DNA of 64,000 nucleotides from DATJGR01 sp041739525 (GCA_041739525.1 JBGSNQ010000184.1:1-64000); one strand, 5' to 3'. Positions 46,584-55,362 are shown, numbered from the stretch's first letter. Numbers and translations are program-made. The notes: generated by a model from the sequence alone, not told the origin.

Positions 46584-47159
46584 ATGAAGATCCTGCTCAC
46601 GATCCTATTCACCCTCCTCGCATGCGTTGTTGCAGGGCTGACTTTCGTCTACACCGGCGCATTCGACGCTGCGGCGGATCAGCCGCACAGCACGCCGGTG
46701 CATTGGCTCGCAGAGACCGCGCGTGAGCGCTCGATCGCAGCGCGTAGCAAAGGCATAGAAGTACCGGATCTCGACAATCCGAAGCTCGTTGCAGAAGGGG
46801 CGAGCGAGTATTCGGAGATGTGCGTCGGTTGCCATCTCGCCCCCGGCGTCGCGGACAACGAGATGCGGCCAGGCCTCTATCCGCCCGCACCCGAACTCGC
46901 CACGCAGCAACGCAGCAGCGGTGAGTCGACCGCGGACGCCGCGCGACAGTTCTGGGTCGTCAAGCACGGTATCAAGATGTCCGCGATGCCGGCTTGGGGC
47001 GTCACGCACGACGACGCGACTATCTGGAGCATGGTCGCGTTCGTGCGCAAGCTGAATACGCTAACGCCGGCGCAGTACGCCGAGATGACGCAAAACGCCG
47101 AATCGGCGCATGAGGAATCGGGACATGGGCATGTCCACGCCACTGGTGATTCGGACTAA
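46584..47159 (+). CDS. Membrane-anchored class I cytochrome c
   Basis: 191 residues from ATG 46584 (TAAAGGAAAC upstream). One N-terminal membrane segment (LLTILFTLLACVVAGLTFVY) anchors a periplasmic domain with one haem site CVGCHLAPG and the downstream Met ligand in KMSAMPAWG. The C-terminus is His-rich (ESGHGHVHATGDSD). It follows the multicopper oxidase by 11 bases and could feed electrons to or from it. Cytochromes of this kind are frequent in copper clusters. Confidence 0.85.
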   Translation: MKILLTILFTLLACVVAGLTFVYTGAFDAAADQPHSTPVHWLAETARERSIAARSKGIEVPDLDNPKLVAEGASEYSEMCVGCHLAPGVADNEMRPGLYPPAPELATQQRSSGESTADAARQFWVVKHGIKMSAMPAWGVTHDDATIWSMVAFVRKLNTLTPAQYAEMTQNAESAHEESGHGHVHATGDSD

Positions 47160-47200
47160 ACCACAGCCACCGCGTCGCAAGCAATCAAGGGAGATTCACC

Positions 47201-49561
47201 ATGAGCGAACACGACGACACTTCGAAGAATCGGCGCGCTAGCGATCTAGAGAAGGGGCAACCGAGCGCTGGCCTCACCGCAATTGATCCGGTGTGCGGGA
47301 TGACAGTAGTCATCAAGCCCGAAAGTCACCTCGCTGAGCATGATGGGCACAGGTATTACTTCTGCAGTGCCAAGTGCCGCGAGAAGTTCATCGGCGATCC
47401 GATTCGATACCTGACTCCGAAAGGCTCTGCGGAGGTGAACGCGCCTGAGGGAGCCCGTTGGACTTGTCCAATGCATCCAGAGATTGTCCGCGACGGTCCG
47501 GGCGCCTGCCCGATCTGCGGCATGGCCCTCGAACCGATCATGCCCACGCTGACATCAGGTCCCAATCCCGAGCTTGCGGACATGACGCGCCGATTCTGGA
47601 TCGCGTTGGTGCTGAGCGTTCCTGTCTTCGGACTCGAGATGGGCGGTCACCTGTTCGGTCTGCACCAATGGTTGAGTCAACAATCGTCCAGTTGGGTCCA
47701 ACTGGTCCTCTCCACGCCCGTCGTGCTATGGGCTGGCTGGCCCTTCTTCGAACGCGCTTGGGCATCGCTCCTCACGCGCAACCTCAATATGTTCACGCTG
47801 ATCGCGATGGGAACCGGTATCGCCTGGCTCTATAGCGTGGTGGCGACATTTGCACCGCACGCGTTCCCTGCCGCCTTTCGAGCGCCCGGAGGCGCCGTTT
47901 CCGTGTACTTCGAAGCAGCTGCGGTCATCACGGTGCTTGTTCTACTCGGTCAAGTGCTGGAACTGAGAGCGCGAGAGACGACAGGTGGCGCCATAAGAGC
48001 ACTGTTAGATCTGACGCCGAAATTGGCGCGTCGCGTCCGCGCCGACGGCACCGATGAGGAGATCTCGCTGGAGCTCGTTGCGGTCGGCGATGCGCTTCGT
48101 ATTCGTCCTGGAGAGAAGGTGCCCGTGGACGGTGTGATTCTGGAAGGACGCGGCACCGTCGATGAGTCATTGGTGACCGGTGAATCGATGCCCGTCACCA
48201 AGGGACCAGGCGATAAGTTGATTGGGGGCACCGTCAACCAGAGCGGCGGGCTGCTGATGCGCGCGGAGAAGGTTGGCCGCGACACGATGCTCGCGCGCAT
48301 CGTGCAAATGGTGGCGGAAGCGCAACGCAGCCGCGCGCCGATTCAGCGATTGGCCGATCAAGTCGCAGGCTATTTCGTGCCGGTCGTCATTCTGGTCGCT
48401 CTGGTGGCCTTCACTGTCTGGTCCATCTGGGGACCACCACCGGCTATGGGCTTCGGTTTGGTCGCCGCAGTCGCAGTGCTGATCATCGCCTGCCCGTGCG
48501 CGCTGGGGCTGGCGACGCCGATGTCGATCATGGTTGGAGTCGGTCGCGGCGCACAGAGCGGCGTGCTTATCAAGAACGCTGAGGCGCTGGAACGTATGGA
48601 AAAGATCGACACGCTGGTGGTCGACAAGACGGGCACACTGACCGAGGGCAAACCCAAAGTGGTCGCGCTCCACCCGGCATCCGGAACGACCGAGACCGAA
48701 TTCCTTCGAATAGCGGCGAGCATCGAACGTGCGAGCGAGCATCCTTTAGCCCAAGCAATCGTTGCGGAAGCCAGCGCCCGCGGCCTCGTCTTGTCGGAAC
48801 CTGAGGCTGTCGACTCTCCGGTAGGCAAGGGCGTCCTCGGGCGCGTCGACGGCCGATCGGTGCTGATTGGGAGTGACCGATTCCTTGCCGAAAACGACGT
48901 GAGTGTCGGCAAGCTCGAGTCAGTCGCAGCGTCGCTCAGGCGCGATGGCACCACTGCAATCTACGTTTCGATCGATGGACGCGCGGCCGGCGTGATTGGC
49001 ATCGCTGATCCCATCAAAGCCTCAACCCCCGAAGCCCTCGCGTCGCTGAAGGCAGCGGGCATCCGCGTGATCATGCTCACCGGCGACAATCGGGTGACAG
49101 CCGAAGCGGTCGCCCGAAAGCTCGGTATCACCGACGTGGAAGCGGATGTTCTGCCCGATCAAAAGAGCGCCGTGATTACTAAATTGCAGTCCGAGGGTCA
49201 CGTCGTCGCAATGGCGGGCGATGGGGTCAATGATGCGCCTGCGTTGGCTGCGGCCGATGTCGGCATTGCGATGGGTACCGGCACCGATGTTGCGATCGAG
49301 AGCTCAGGAATCACGCTACTCAGAGGTGACCTCAACGGAATCGTTAGAGCGCATCGTCTCAGCCAACTCACCATGGGTAACATCCGCCAGAACCTGTTCT
49401 TTGCCTTCGTCTACAACGCAGCGGGTATCCCCATCGCGGCCGGCTTGTTCTATCCGATCTTTGGTTTGTTGTTGTCGCCAGTAGTGGCTGCTGCAGCGAT
49501 GGCTGCAAGCTCTGTCAGCGTCATCGCGAACGCGCTACGGCTTAGGAGCGCAACGATATGA
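47201..49561 (+). CDS. copA: Copper-exporting P1B-1 ATPase with YHS and metal-binding N-terminal domains
   Basis: 786 residues from ATG 47201 (AAGGGAG upstream). N-terminal YHS domain (DPVCGMTV, YYFCSAKCREKF) and a heavy-metal-binding segment (TCPMHPEIVRDGPGACPICGM) replace the usual HMA domains. The core carries TGES, the helix-6 CPCALGLATP, DKTGTLTEGK, SEHPLAQAI and AGDGVNDAPAL. CPC with this N-terminus is typical of Cu(I) export. Last gene of the oxidase-cytochrome-ATPase run. It differs in motif and N-terminus from the CPD ATPase at 37 kb. Confidence 0.92.
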   Translation: MSEHDDTSKNRRASDLEKGQPSAGLTAIDPVCGMTVVIKPESHLAEHDGHRYYFCSAKCREKFIGDPIRYLTPKGSAEVNAPEGARWTCPMHPEIVRDGPGACPICGMALEPIMPTLTSGPNPELADMTRRFWIALVLSVPVFGLEMGGHLFGLHQWLSQQSSSWVQLVLSTPVVLWAGWPFFERAWASLLTRNLNMFTLIAMGTGIAWLYSVVATFAPHAFPAAFRAPGGAVSVYFEAAAVITVLVLLGQVLELRARETTGGAIRALLDLTPKLARRVRADGTDEEISLELVAVGDALRIRPGEKVPVDGVILEGRGTVDESLVTGESMPVTKGPGDKLIGGTVNQSGGLLMRAEKVGRDTMLARIVQMVAEAQRSRAPIQRLADQVAGYFVPVVILVALVAFTVWSIWGPPPAMGFGLVAAVAVLIIACPCALGLATPMSIMVGVGRGAQSGVLIKNAEALERMEKIDTLVVDKTGTLTEGKPKVVALHPASGTTETEFLRIAASIERASEHPLAQAIVAEASARGLVLSEPEAVDSPVGKGVLGRVDGRSVLIGSDRFLAENDVSVGKLESVAASLRRDGTTAIYVSIDGRAAGVIGIADPIKASTPEALASLKAAGIRVIMLTGDNRVTAEAVARKLGITDVEADVLPDQKSAVITKLQSEGHVVAMAGDGVNDAPALAAADVGIAMGTGTDVAIESSGITLLRGDLNGIVRAHRLSQLTMGNIRQNLFFAFVYNAAGIPIAAGLFYPIFGLLLSPVVAAAAMAASSVSVIANALRLRSATI

Positions 49562-49603
49562 TCCGTGCGACTCGCCCGCCCGCAAGCAGACGCGGCGGTG
49601 GCA

Positions 49604-50158
49604 TTAGAGTTCGTTTAGGTCAACCACGCATTCGGCGACCGATCGTCGACGCACTAGAAACAACGCCGCCACCGGAACAACCGTCCACTGAGCAAGCGGG
49701 CTTAGACCAACGCCGAAAATTGGATCAACCGGCATCAGAGGCCCGCAACTCCATCTCCCGAGCCATCTCGTGCTCGCCACTTCAACCGCCGTTGTAAGCG
49801 CAAGGCCGAGCAACAACGTTATCGTTGCGATGGCGACACCGGATCTCAGGGCCGGTGCGTAAGCTCCCGCGATCAACGCGCATCCAAAGGTCAGGAGTGC
49901 GTACGCGGCGTCGCCGGCGGTGCAATGCAACGCTGCCAGGAGGCTCGCGTGCGATCCCTGCTCACTCCAGATCGCGTAGAGCGGTAGTTGGGCGACCTCC
50001 CATGCCGCAAACATCGGTAGAGCGACGCCGACATAGCGCGCGACCAAACCGAGTCGATTTGCAAATCGGTTAGCCACGACGCTGGCGTTAACCCTTCGCA
50101 CCACCTGACAAACCGTTGGTCCCACCGTGACGGTGCTCATCATGGTGATGTGCCCCAT
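49604..50158 (-). CDS. Hypothetical integral membrane protein
   Basis: Up to 184 residues; the listed start overlaps the DUF2933 gene, and internal GTG codons near 50104 are alternatives. Four or five hydrophobic segments (YVGVALPMFAAWEVAQLPLY; ALLTFGCALIAGAYAPAL; AIATITLLLGLALTTAVEVA; VVPVAALFLV). Conserved-looking polar residues are WEVAQLPLY and HCTAGD. No named family recognised. It follows DUF2933 and converges with the copper ATPase, so it probably belongs to the same resistance locus. Confidence 0.6.
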   Translation of the reverse strand: MGHITMMSTVTVGPTVCQVVRRVNASVVANRFANRLGLVARYVGVALPMFAAWEVAQLPLYAIWSEQGSHASLLAALHCTAGDAAYALLTFGCALIAGAYAPALRSGVAIATITLLLGLALTTAVEVASTRWLGRWSCGPLMPVDPIFGVGLSPLAQWTVVPVAALFLVRRRSVAECVVDLNEL

Positions 50159-50300
50159 GATGATGCAGTAAATGCAACAAGGGGCACGCCAGTAGAATCA
50201 GATACGGCGCGAAACCGAGCATGTGGCCCCAATGCTCGCGCAGTAAAAAGAACGATACGACCAGTACCAGAGAAATCGCAGCGAGTCGCCACCGTTGCAT
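50088..50300 (-). CDS. DUF2933 small membrane protein
   Basis: 70 residues from ATG 50300 (GAGGAGGTT upstream). Two hydrophobic segments (LAAISLVLVVSFFLLREHW; FAPYLILLACPLLHLLHHHG) and a His-rich tail (HHHGAHHHDEHRHGG). The pattern LLACPLLHLLHHHGHH is that of DUF2933, a small protein regularly seen in copper and mercury resistance clusters. Its 3' end overlaps the following membrane-protein gene. Confidence 0.8.
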   Translation of the reverse strand: MQRWRLAAISLVLVVSFFLLREHWGHMLGFAPYLILLACPLLHLLHHHGAHHHDEHRHGGTNGLSGGAKG

Positions 50301-50873
50301 GATCCAACCTCCTCAATCGAAGCTCGTTGACGATGACGCTGGCCGAACTCTCGGGCGCGCAACTTCGTTGCACACCAACTAACGCGAAGCCTTATGCATC
50401 TAAGCCAACGTGATCTACCGTGGTATGAATCGCGTCGAACTTGCTTGGATCGCGCTACCTTACGCTGGATCACTAAGTCATTTCATTGAAATTCGCGGTC
50501 AGTATCGAGCGAGTGCGCGTATCCTCCCATGCGGTCAGGGAAGCTGGCCGCATGACGAGTTCACGATCATCGTGGCCCCACCGATTTAGAGCGCTGGATC
50601 CTCGACTGTGCGATCGGTCCTGGCGATCGGCAATTCCCAGCCGGGTCGACGTTTCGCAAGCGCCGCGCGACGACAGTCGCTTCCAATGCGATTGGCGAGA
50701 GCCTATCGCGGCGCCGTAAATGACCGGGCGCTTGATCAAGGAGTTCGTGCGGCGAAGAGACGACGTCATACGCGCGGAGTTGCAGACGCGTTTGAAGAAG
50801 CTGAAGGACGATTGAAGACGGCAGCAGACTGTTCCTTCTTTTGTTGCCTCGCCCGGTCTTGACGACGTGCAAC
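50301..50873. other. Region without a supported gene
   Basis: No convincing gene. A 31-codon ORF (50720-50815) with a charged helical translation has no ribosome-binding site. The segment ends in the promoter-like TTGACG (50859-50864) ahead of the sRNA-like unit at 50874. Confidence 0.35.
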
Positions 50874-51004
50874 GTTCGCTTCCGAACAGACAGGTACCAA
50901 GCGAATCGCCGTAAATCGTCAGGCGCGTTCCCCTAAACGCGCCGCATCTGCGGCGACTCATCACCGCCTGGATGCAAGGCCGGGCTTCAAATCCCCGGCC
51001 TTTT
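50874..51004 (+). ncRNA. Putative small RNA, copy A
   Basis: Starts with the perfect hairpin GTTCG-CTTC-CGAAC (50874-50887) and ends in an intrinsic terminator 131 bases on. A second unit at 53063-53197 has the same 5' hairpin, the same following AG, and a similar terminator at almost the same distance. No ORF is shared between them. TTGACG lies 10-15 bases upstream. RNA identity is inferred from this conservation of layout. Confidence 0.4.
50978..51004 (+). terminator. Intrinsic terminator of putative sRNA A
   Basis: GGCCGGG (50978-50984), 9-base loop, CCCGGCC (50994-51000), then TTTT. It may act in both directions. Confidence 0.65.
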
Positions 51005-51261
51005 CATTTGATGGTCCGGTCTCGACGATGGGGCTGCTATTTCGAGTGCACCTAGGCGAACTTTCGCCTCTTCAAGTCGAAGCTGTCGAGCCTTGGTCGC
51101 AAGCGTGCGGATAGAGCGCAGCAGGAACCAGGCCTCTTCACGCTCGTCGTCATTGGGCGAGATAATCCCTGCAGTTCGCGAAGCCGCCGTCTGGATTGCA
51201 TTTGCGCTCGCATTGTCTCGAGTAGCAACTCGGCTTCGCCCTTTTCGGGTGACTTACTCAT
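50987..51261 (-). pseudogene. Small charged helical protein, frameshifted
   Basis: ATG 51261 has AGGGAG upstream. The translation MSKSPEKGEAELLLETMRAQ leads to LRELQGLSRP. At a GGG run (plus strand 51155-51157) one base appears lost; in the next frame the protein continues NDDEREEAWFLLRSIRTLAT then KARQLRLEEAKVRLGALE and ends with TGA at 50987. Restoring one base gives 91 residues, and the length (275 bases) is one short of a multiple of three. Strongly amphipathic and probably a small helical protein. No family recognised. Confidence 0.5.
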
Positions 51262-51385
51262 TGCGATCTCCCTATGCGCGCTCAACTGAGACGCGTCCGT
51301 GGCACATTGATCGTGCTGAAACCCGTCGTCCGCTCGTTACCGCACACATTTATACCCATACCGCAGCCATCGAGACGCCCGCTTA

Positions 51386-51399
51386 GTTCGGAAGCGAAC
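51386..51399 (-). repeat. Third copy of the GTTCG-CTTC-CGAAC hairpin
   Basis: Exact 14-base match on the minus strand to the 5' hairpins of sRNA units A and B. Here it lies about 125 bases upstream of the small frameshifted gene starting at 51261 and would be in its leader. Confidence 0.55.
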
Positions 51400-51560
51400 T
51401 GAGTCCGTTGCTGGAAGATATTTGGTTTTCTGATGCGGTTGAATTAGGAATCCGAGCGCGGGTTCGCGGGGGAGACCAACGAAGTTGCTGATTCGCAGCC
51501 TCTCATCCGGATCATTGTTCCCGTGCACGGGAATTGTCCGAGCAGCGACGGTCTACTTCG

Positions 51561-51779
51561 CTACAATCTCGATGACGGAGGCACATATCGAAAGGTCGGA
51601 CCGCTCACGCCGATAGGGTCAGCGAGGAACTCGGCAATTTCTTCGAGCGAGCCAATCCGAATATCGCGACTATCCTCGCCGATTCGCCACGTCTTCGAAT
51701 CAATTGGAGCCAACTGCCAACCTCGCTTAGCGCAAGTCTTGCGCAACTCGTTCGGCATCGGTCGGCGCGCTTCGTTCAT
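51561..51779 (-). CDS. Hypothetical 72-residue protein downstream of the Crp-like gene
   Basis: 72 residues from ATG 51779, five bases after the Crp-like stop, so probably cotranscribed. Segments KRGWQLAPIDSKTWRIGED and RIGSLEEIAEFLADPIG look like a compact alpha/beta protein. No family recognised. The end of the regulator gene supplies AGAAG as a possible ribosome-binding site. Confidence 0.5.
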   Translation of the reverse strand: MNEARRPMPNELRKTCAKRGWQLAPIDSKTWRIGEDSRDIRIGSLEEIAEFLADPIGVSGPTFRYVPPSSRL

Positions 51780-51784
51780 AGCGA

Positions 51785-52507
51785 CTACTTCTCGACGTAG
51801 GAGAGCAGACGATCTGTCTCGGTCTTAACCACCCGATAGCACTCGCAGCAACGTGCTTCGAGAGCCGGTCGATCAAGAACTGTGATGCGACCGCGATGGT
51901 AGTCGATCACATTGTCCTTCTGAAGCTTGCGGGCGGCTTCCGTCACTCCTTCGCGGCGCACACCTAACATGTTGGCGATGAGTTCTTGTGTCATCGTCAA
52001 TTCGTTCGACGGCAGTCGATCCAAGCTTAGCAACAGCCATCGACATAGTTGCTGATCAATCGAATGGTGCCGATTGCAGACCGCTGTCTGGGCCATCTGG
52101 GTGATCAGAGCCTGCGTGTAGCGTAGCAGTAGGTGCATCGTCTCGCCGAATTGACCGAACTCGAATTTGAGAAGCTCCGCCTTGATTCGATAGCCATGTC
52201 CGGCGCTCTGCACAATCGCACGACTCGGTGTAGTGTCGCCGCCCATGAACAGGGAAATGCCAAGCATCCCTTCGTTGCCGACGACTGCAATTTCGGCTGA
52301 CGAGCCATCCTCCATCACGTACAGCAAGGAGATGATGGCGGTTGTCGGGAAGTAGACGTGCCGCAGCTTGACGCCCGATTCATACAGCACGTCGCCGAGC
52401 TTCAACTGGACAAGTTCTGCCTGCGACGTGAGGCGTTCGTGGTCGGCGGTCGGTAGCGCATCGAGCAGGTGGTTCTGGTGAGGGGTGTGAGGGCCTTGTG
52501 CGGCCAT
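51785..52507 (-). CDS. Crp/Fnr-like transcriptional regulator (paralogue 3), intact
   Basis: 240 residues from ATG 52507. Clean copy of the family seen at 0.9 and 4.4 kb: HTPHQNHLLDALPTADHERL, LKLGDVLYESGVKLRHVYF, SLFMGGDTTPSRAIVQSAGH, HHSIDQQLCRWLLLSLDRLP, and helix-turn-helix TQELIANMLGVRREGVTEAA. The ending ARCCECYRVVKTETDRLL has Cys-Cys-x-Cys, shared in part with the paralogues (ACECY, SCECY) and a possible thiol or metal sensor. It lies between two sRNA-like units; a palindrome near 53021 is a candidate target. Confidence 0.88.
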   Translation of the reverse strand: MAAQGPHTPHQNHLLDALPTADHERLTSQAELVQLKLGDVLYESGVKLRHVYFPTTAIISLLYVMEDGSSAEIAVVGNEGMLGISLFMGGDTTPSRAIVQSAGHGYRIKAELLKFEFGQFGETMHLLLRYTQALITQMAQTAVCNRHHSIDQQLCRWLLLSLDRLPSNELTMTQELIANMLGVRREGVTEAARKLQKDNVIDYHRGRITVLDRPALEARCCECYRVVKTETDRLLSYVEK

Positions 52508-52712
52508 ACGAAACTCCGCGACGCCCGTCTATCGGAACGTGAACGATCTCTGTCGGCGGAGTCTACACCTACGTGCGCTGTAGTACATATGGGTTGCCGT
52601 CTGATCATGAGCGGCCGGAAAGTTGGGCAGAATTTCTCAGGATCCAGAGCCTATCCGTGAGGCTAATCGAGTGAGGCGCGGTAGCCGTGCGACACGGGCA
52701 GGAGAGTTTCAG

Positions 52713-52931
52713 ATGGGCACTGTCGTCAGTTTCGAACCAGAACGCATTCAAGCCTTCTCGTCGGACGATGCGCTCGCATTGTGCGATGTTCAACGGCTGC
52801 GCGACGCTTGCCGCATCATCAGCCATCGCATCGATGATCTGACACTTGCAGACGGTGTCGCGCTGGGCAGAAACCTCGACCGTGATTTAGTCGCGCTAGC
52901 AGAAGTGCTGGTTAGGCGCCTGAGTCGGTAG
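52713..52931 (+). CDS. Hypothetical 72-residue protein
   Basis: 72 residues from ATG 52713 with AGGAGAG upstream. Helical, acidic translation (FSSDDALALCDVQRLRDACR, LADGVALGRNLDRDLVALAE). No family recognised. It is divergent from the Crp-like gene and upstream of sRNA-like unit B. Confidence 0.5.
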   Translation: MGTVVSFEPERIQAFSSDDALALCDVQRLRDACRIISHRIDDLTLADGVALGRNLDRDLVALAEVLVRRLSR

Positions 52932-53020
52932 GACCAGACCACGCGCCCGATTCGCCAAATCGGCGCGCCATTGCGAAGTTGTTATTCCACCTAGGTTGGG
53001 TGGGCGCTGGTTATCAGTAG

Positions 53021-53037
53021 TTGTGCAACTGGCACAA
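53021..53037. promoter_or_regulatory. Operator-like palindrome upstream of sRNA unit B
   Basis: TTGTGC-AACTG-GCACAA, a perfect 6-bp inverted repeat with a 5-base spacer, centred about 34 bases before the 5' hairpin of unit B. Size and spacing suit a dimeric regulator. Confidence 0.4.
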
Positions 53038-53062
53038 AATACGCAGGAACGCACGGCACAGT

Positions 53063-53197
53063 GTTCGCTTCCGAACAGCGTGGAATGGACGAATGGCGAT
53101 AGATTTCCGATGGGCGCCGCAGCATGACGCCAATGTACTTCGAGCCAAACCCTTTCGAAGTGCAATAGAGGCCGGGGTTCATCGCCCCGGCCTTTTT
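53063..53197 (+). ncRNA. Putative small RNA, copy B
   Basis: Same layout as unit A: hairpin GTTCG-CTTC-CGAAC (53063-53076), AG, a variable middle, and an intrinsic terminator 135 bases on. The middle has diverged, with a short GGCGATAGATT / GCCGTAAAT similarity. A perfect palindrome sits just upstream. Coding by the overlapping plus-strand frame seems unlikely. Confidence 0.4.
53170..53197 (+). terminator. Intrinsic terminator of putative sRNA B
   Basis: GGCCGGGG (53170-53177), 7-base loop, CCCCGGCC (53185-53192), then TTTTT. Confidence 0.75.
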
Positions 53198-53364
53198 CTT
53201 TTTGGTCGGGTACGATCTCTAGCTTCCAGCAGCACCCCAACGCCCTCGGTCGCGTCTATACCGGACTCAAACAGTTGAACCCGGTTGTTGCGACTGTCGG
53301 GTGCCGAGAAAATCGAAACCTCTCGGCTCCCCATGAGCGTAGTGAAGTCTCGCGGTGGCATCAC
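53179..53364 (-). CDS. Hypothetical 61-residue protein
   Basis: Possible ORF from ATG 53364 with FTTLMGSREVSIFSAPDS and VQLFESGIDATEGVGVLLEA. The composition is protein-like, but there is no clear ribosome-binding site and it overlaps the sRNA B terminator on the other strand. Low support. Confidence 0.28.
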   Translation of the reverse strand: MMPPRDFTTLMGSREVSIFSAPDSRNNRVQLFESGIDATEGVGVLLEARDRTRPKRKRPGR

Positions 53365-53637
53365 GTGCTCTGGAATGTTGTCCGCGCGGTCCGAGACTCA
53401 TCACACGCGAACGATGCGGCCGACCCACGCGCCGACAACGCCGAAGACCGCAGTAGTCTCAAGGACTGGAAAACGCCGCTTCACGTTTGGTCACGACTCT
53501 CCGATACGGACGTTTCATGAAGTGCGGCTAACCTAGGTCACGCGGTCGGGCACAGTTGTTCCGGTCACGGGGGCATCACCACTCCCGGCGGGCACCATCG
53601 CGGATGGACAACGTGGCCATACACGCCTGCATCGGAC

Positions 53638-54387
53638 TCACCGTCTGTCACGCGGTTCGCCCACGTCAGGGTACGACGGTTCAAAAGCGAAACTCATCGC
53701 CAAGGGAACGAATGCGCCGATGCACGCAGCTGCAATTACGTCAGTCGGCCAGTGCACACCGACAATCAGCCGCGAGAGGGCGACAAGGAAGATCCACACG
53801 AGCGCAACCGACAACACGTACCGATGCATCGCGGGCCAGAGACGGGCAACACAGATAGACGCCGCGGTAGCGAAACTCGCGACGACCAATGTATGTCCGC
53901 TGGGGAAGCTCGAGCCCCAATACCAATCCGTCGCCCAGAGCGCCGGTCGAGCGCGACCGACGATGGATTTGACGGCATACGTCACCATCGCACCGGTCGT
54001 CACAGACGCAATCAAGAAAAGCGCTTCGTAACGGTGCTTCGTAAGAGCAAGCGCGAGCGATGCGATGATCGTCAATGGAAACAGAACGGTTGAGGATCCG
54101 GTCCACGTTATTCCATCGAAGAATTCGTTCAGCGTGCTCGGCGCATGATGATGTACAAGCAGCAAGATCGCTTGGTCGATTGGTCCGGAGTCTCCACCAA
54201 TCGTGTCCTCCGTGACGTCGAGAATCAGAACACCCAGGACAAGCAGCGAGAGAATGATCGATCGGCGTCTCTCAAACGGTCTCGACGATATCGGCCGCGA
54301 GTGGCGCACGTACGCCCCAATCGCGAAGTAGAGGCTGCCAACAAGCAGGGTCAGTTTCGCGATATCGACTATGAACCCACCGATCAC
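53638..54387 (-). CDS. PAP2-family membrane phosphatase
   Basis: 249 residues from GTG 54387; longer starts overlap the upstream gene. Six membrane segments and the three PAP2 phosphatase motifs: KSIVGRARP, SSFPSGHT and SRLIVGVHWPTDV, with the catalytic His residues in PSGH and VHWPTD. Such enzymes remove phosphate from undecaprenyl pyrophosphate, phosphatidic acid or similar lipids on the periplasmic face. It is the second gene after DUF5329 on the same strand. Confidence 0.88.
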   Translation of the reverse strand: MIGGFIVDIAKLTLLVGSLYFAIGAYVRHSRPISSRPFERRRSIILSLLVLGVLILDVTEDTIGGDSGPIDQAILLLVHHHAPSTLNEFFDGITWTGSSTVLFPLTIIASLALALTKHRYEALFLIASVTTGAMVTYAVKSIVGRARPALWATDWYWGSSFPSGHTLVVASFATAASICVARLWPAMHRYVLSVALVWIFLVALSRLIVGVHWPTDVIAAACIGAFVPLAMSFAFEPSYPDVGEPRDRR

Positions 54388-54400
54388 GACCGCAGGAAAC

Positions 54401-54853
54401 CTATGAAGGGCTAGGTGACGCGGACGGATCGTCGGGCACGATAGATGCGGGCGGCGCCGGATCACTACAGGACGGCGGAGCGTCGACCGTAGCGGCTTCC
54501 GTCGGCGACGAACGGATCTCCTTCAACTGCGCGGTCAACCACTCACCGCTCGCAATCGGAGTGGAAACCCCGCACCTAACCAGGTACAGCCGACCCGACA
54601 TACTGCTTCTGGACCCGACCCGCTCGATAAACTGTTCAGCACTCTGAAAGTCACCGGCGCCTCCGAGTTTCAAAAGCAAATGCGCTTTTGCTTCACTGCT
54701 GCTGTACCAACTACCGTTGCGATTGAATTCACACCGCCCCGTATCCAAGCGCGTCATCAAGGCCGTGATTTCCGCGTTGACCGATGCCAGCGTCGGCGCA
54801 GCCAAAGCGGACGGCAACACAAGTGTTCCGAACAGGAATAAAGTGGCGCGCAT
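54401..54853 (-). CDS. DUF5329 domain protein, exported
   Basis: 150 residues from ATG 54853, which gives a signal peptide (RATLFLFGTLVLPSALA). The DUF5329 core is clear: CEFNRNGSWYSSSEAKAHLL, AEQFIERVGSRSSMSG and ASGEWLTAQLKEIR. A Pro/Ser tail ends the protein. Function unknown. It lies 14 bases or less from the PAP2 gene, likely one operon. Confidence 0.8.
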   Translation of the reverse strand: MRATLFLFGTLVLPSALAAPTLASVNAEITALMTRLDTGRCEFNRNGSWYSSSEAKAHLLLKLGGAGDFQSAEQFIERVGSRSSMSGRLYLVRCGVSTPIASGEWLTAQLKEIRSSPTEAATVDAPPSCSDPAPPASIVPDDPSASPSPS

Positions 54854-55362
54854 GTAGCGATTCCGATTCTGATGATGCTGGTGGGTAACAGGTGACCAGT
54901 ACGGGCGCTTGCAGGTTGCATAGTTACTCACGGCATCGGTCACCGAGAAACCACGCCGTTCGGTGGCAGACATAGCACGTGTCCGCGTCCATTTTGTTCG
55001 ACCGATCGGCATACACACAGCTCGCTTAACGTCCCGGAAGATTTTCCATGGCCTCCACCGGACAAACCTGAACCTCGCGAGCGTCCAAAGGAATAGTCAG
55101 GTTTTCCGGACAGAGCCAAACGTCCACCACGAGCCGACGCACAGCGCGTAGGATTTCGGGGAGTCGGATTGGACCGACAGCATCATCTCGTAGGTCGTAT
55201 GGGAATCGTCGGATATGCCGCAGCGCAGCCTCGGATTAACACGCCTCTTCTCGGAAATCTGTCGTTAGACTCCGGCGCCTTGAAGGCCGAGACGTGCCAG
55301 TAGCGATACCATTTCGACTGCGTACTCGGTGTTACTTGCGGGTGTCCCTTTGTTGGGATTTC
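54854..55362. other. Intergenic region
   Basis: No supported gene or structured element recognised between the DUF5329 start and the DUF4124 stop. Confidence 0.4.

Noticed and set aside
50720..50815. 31-codon ORF with charged helical translation
   Set aside because: No ribosome-binding site and no conserved neighbour; too short to support.
50874..51399. GTTCG-N4-CGAAC as a LexA (SOS) box
   Set aside because: The known Gram-positive SOS box has the opposite half-site order (CGAAC-N4-GTTCG), so this does not fit.
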